Position numbers and translations under genes: made by a program. The notes under the pieces were generated by a model that worked only from the letters and a program-made list of their open reading frames with translations, ran no database searches and had not been told where the DNA came from. Shown here in pieces: positions 38,731-38,734 of a stretch of DNA of 38,734 nucleotides (position 1 is the stretch's first letter; each line of letters opens with the position of its first letter). Source of the stretch: Lentisphaerota bacterium (GTDB taxonomy: Bacteria; Verrucomicrobiota; Kiritimatiellia; PWTM01); contig VGWF01000029.1 of the NCBI GenBank assembly GCA_016873715.1, forward strand, positions 1 through 38,734, in the 5' to 3' direction.

Positions 38731-38734
38731 ATGA
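38731..38734 (+). CDS. Start of the next operon gene (only the initiation codon in window)
   Basis: The window ends in ATGA, six bases after the GH10 stop, with AGGAG directly upstream at 38723-38727. The spacing and ATGA match the beginnings of cassette genes here (ATGAAACAC), so another secreted-enzyme gene probably begins here. Nothing of the product can be seen. Confidence 0.45.

Noticed and set aside
1-38734. tRNA, rRNA, riboswitch, origin or attachment site
   Set aside because: No cloverleaf, rRNA motif, conserved riboswitch core, DnaA-box cluster or integrase-linked repeat was recognised on reading; a covariance-model scan was not possible.

Overview
The window is GC-rich, densely coded DNA, almost certainly from a free-living bacterium of the PVC superphylum. 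My best guess is Verrucomicrobiota, with Kiritimatiellota, Lentisphaerota or Planctomycetota possible. The reasons are the protein mix (sulfatase, HzsA-like dihaem protein, DUF4838, DUF1680/GH127, GH106, GH95, sialidases, FAD_oxidored, xylose-isomerase-like proteins) and the many families of short palindromic interspersed repeats. I see no rRNA, tRNA, CRISPR, transposase, phage gene, SusC/SusD pair or regulator.

Layout. 1-10.2 kb: the tail of a sialidase, an HzsA-like cytochrome, a GH88 unsaturated uronyl hydrolase, a GreA/GreB-like factor and a GH95 enzyme, all on +. A 0.9-kb tandem palindromic repeat array follows, then a Tat-exported sulfatase on -. 10.4-38.7 kb: one nearly continuous + strand run of secreted enzymes: sialidase, GH36, GH106, an (alpha/alpha)-barrel protein, a decayed gene start, a sugar isomerase/epimerase-like protein, SGNH esterase, GH78, a clan GH-A hydrolase, a DUF4838 protein, an unrecognised 801-aa protein, two DUF1680/GH127-type proteins, an FAD oxidoreductase and a GH10 xylanase. 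Another gene begins at the last bases. Gaps are mostly under 40 bp and several genes overlap by 4 bp, so long polycistronic transcription is likely.

Together the genes look like a polysaccharide utilisation locus for a branched, acidic, probably acetylated and sulfated glycan. Rhamnosidases (GH78, GH106), a fucosidase/galactosidase-type GH95, alpha-galactosidase GH36, arabinofuranosidase-type DUF1680 proteins, unsaturated uronyl hydrolase GH88, xylanase GH10, an esterase and a sulfatase would strip side chains and cut the backbone outside the cytoplasm. The exact substrate cannot be fixed from sequence.

The most unusual feature is not a gene. From 10.4 kb onward, unrelated enzymes share almost the same signal peptide, and the resemblance extends to synonymous bases of the DNA. 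I count about 15 copies of this signal-peptide cassette. Some are orphaned in micro-ORFs, one is fused in mid-sequence to a different signal peptide, and two lie inside 0.22-kb direct repeats that bracket a complete GH127-type gene. This suggests that signal-peptide DNA acts as a recombination joint for assembling or shuffling secreted-enzyme genes. Two other genes (GH95, GH78) appear to carry in-frame insertions of low-complexity repeat sequence.
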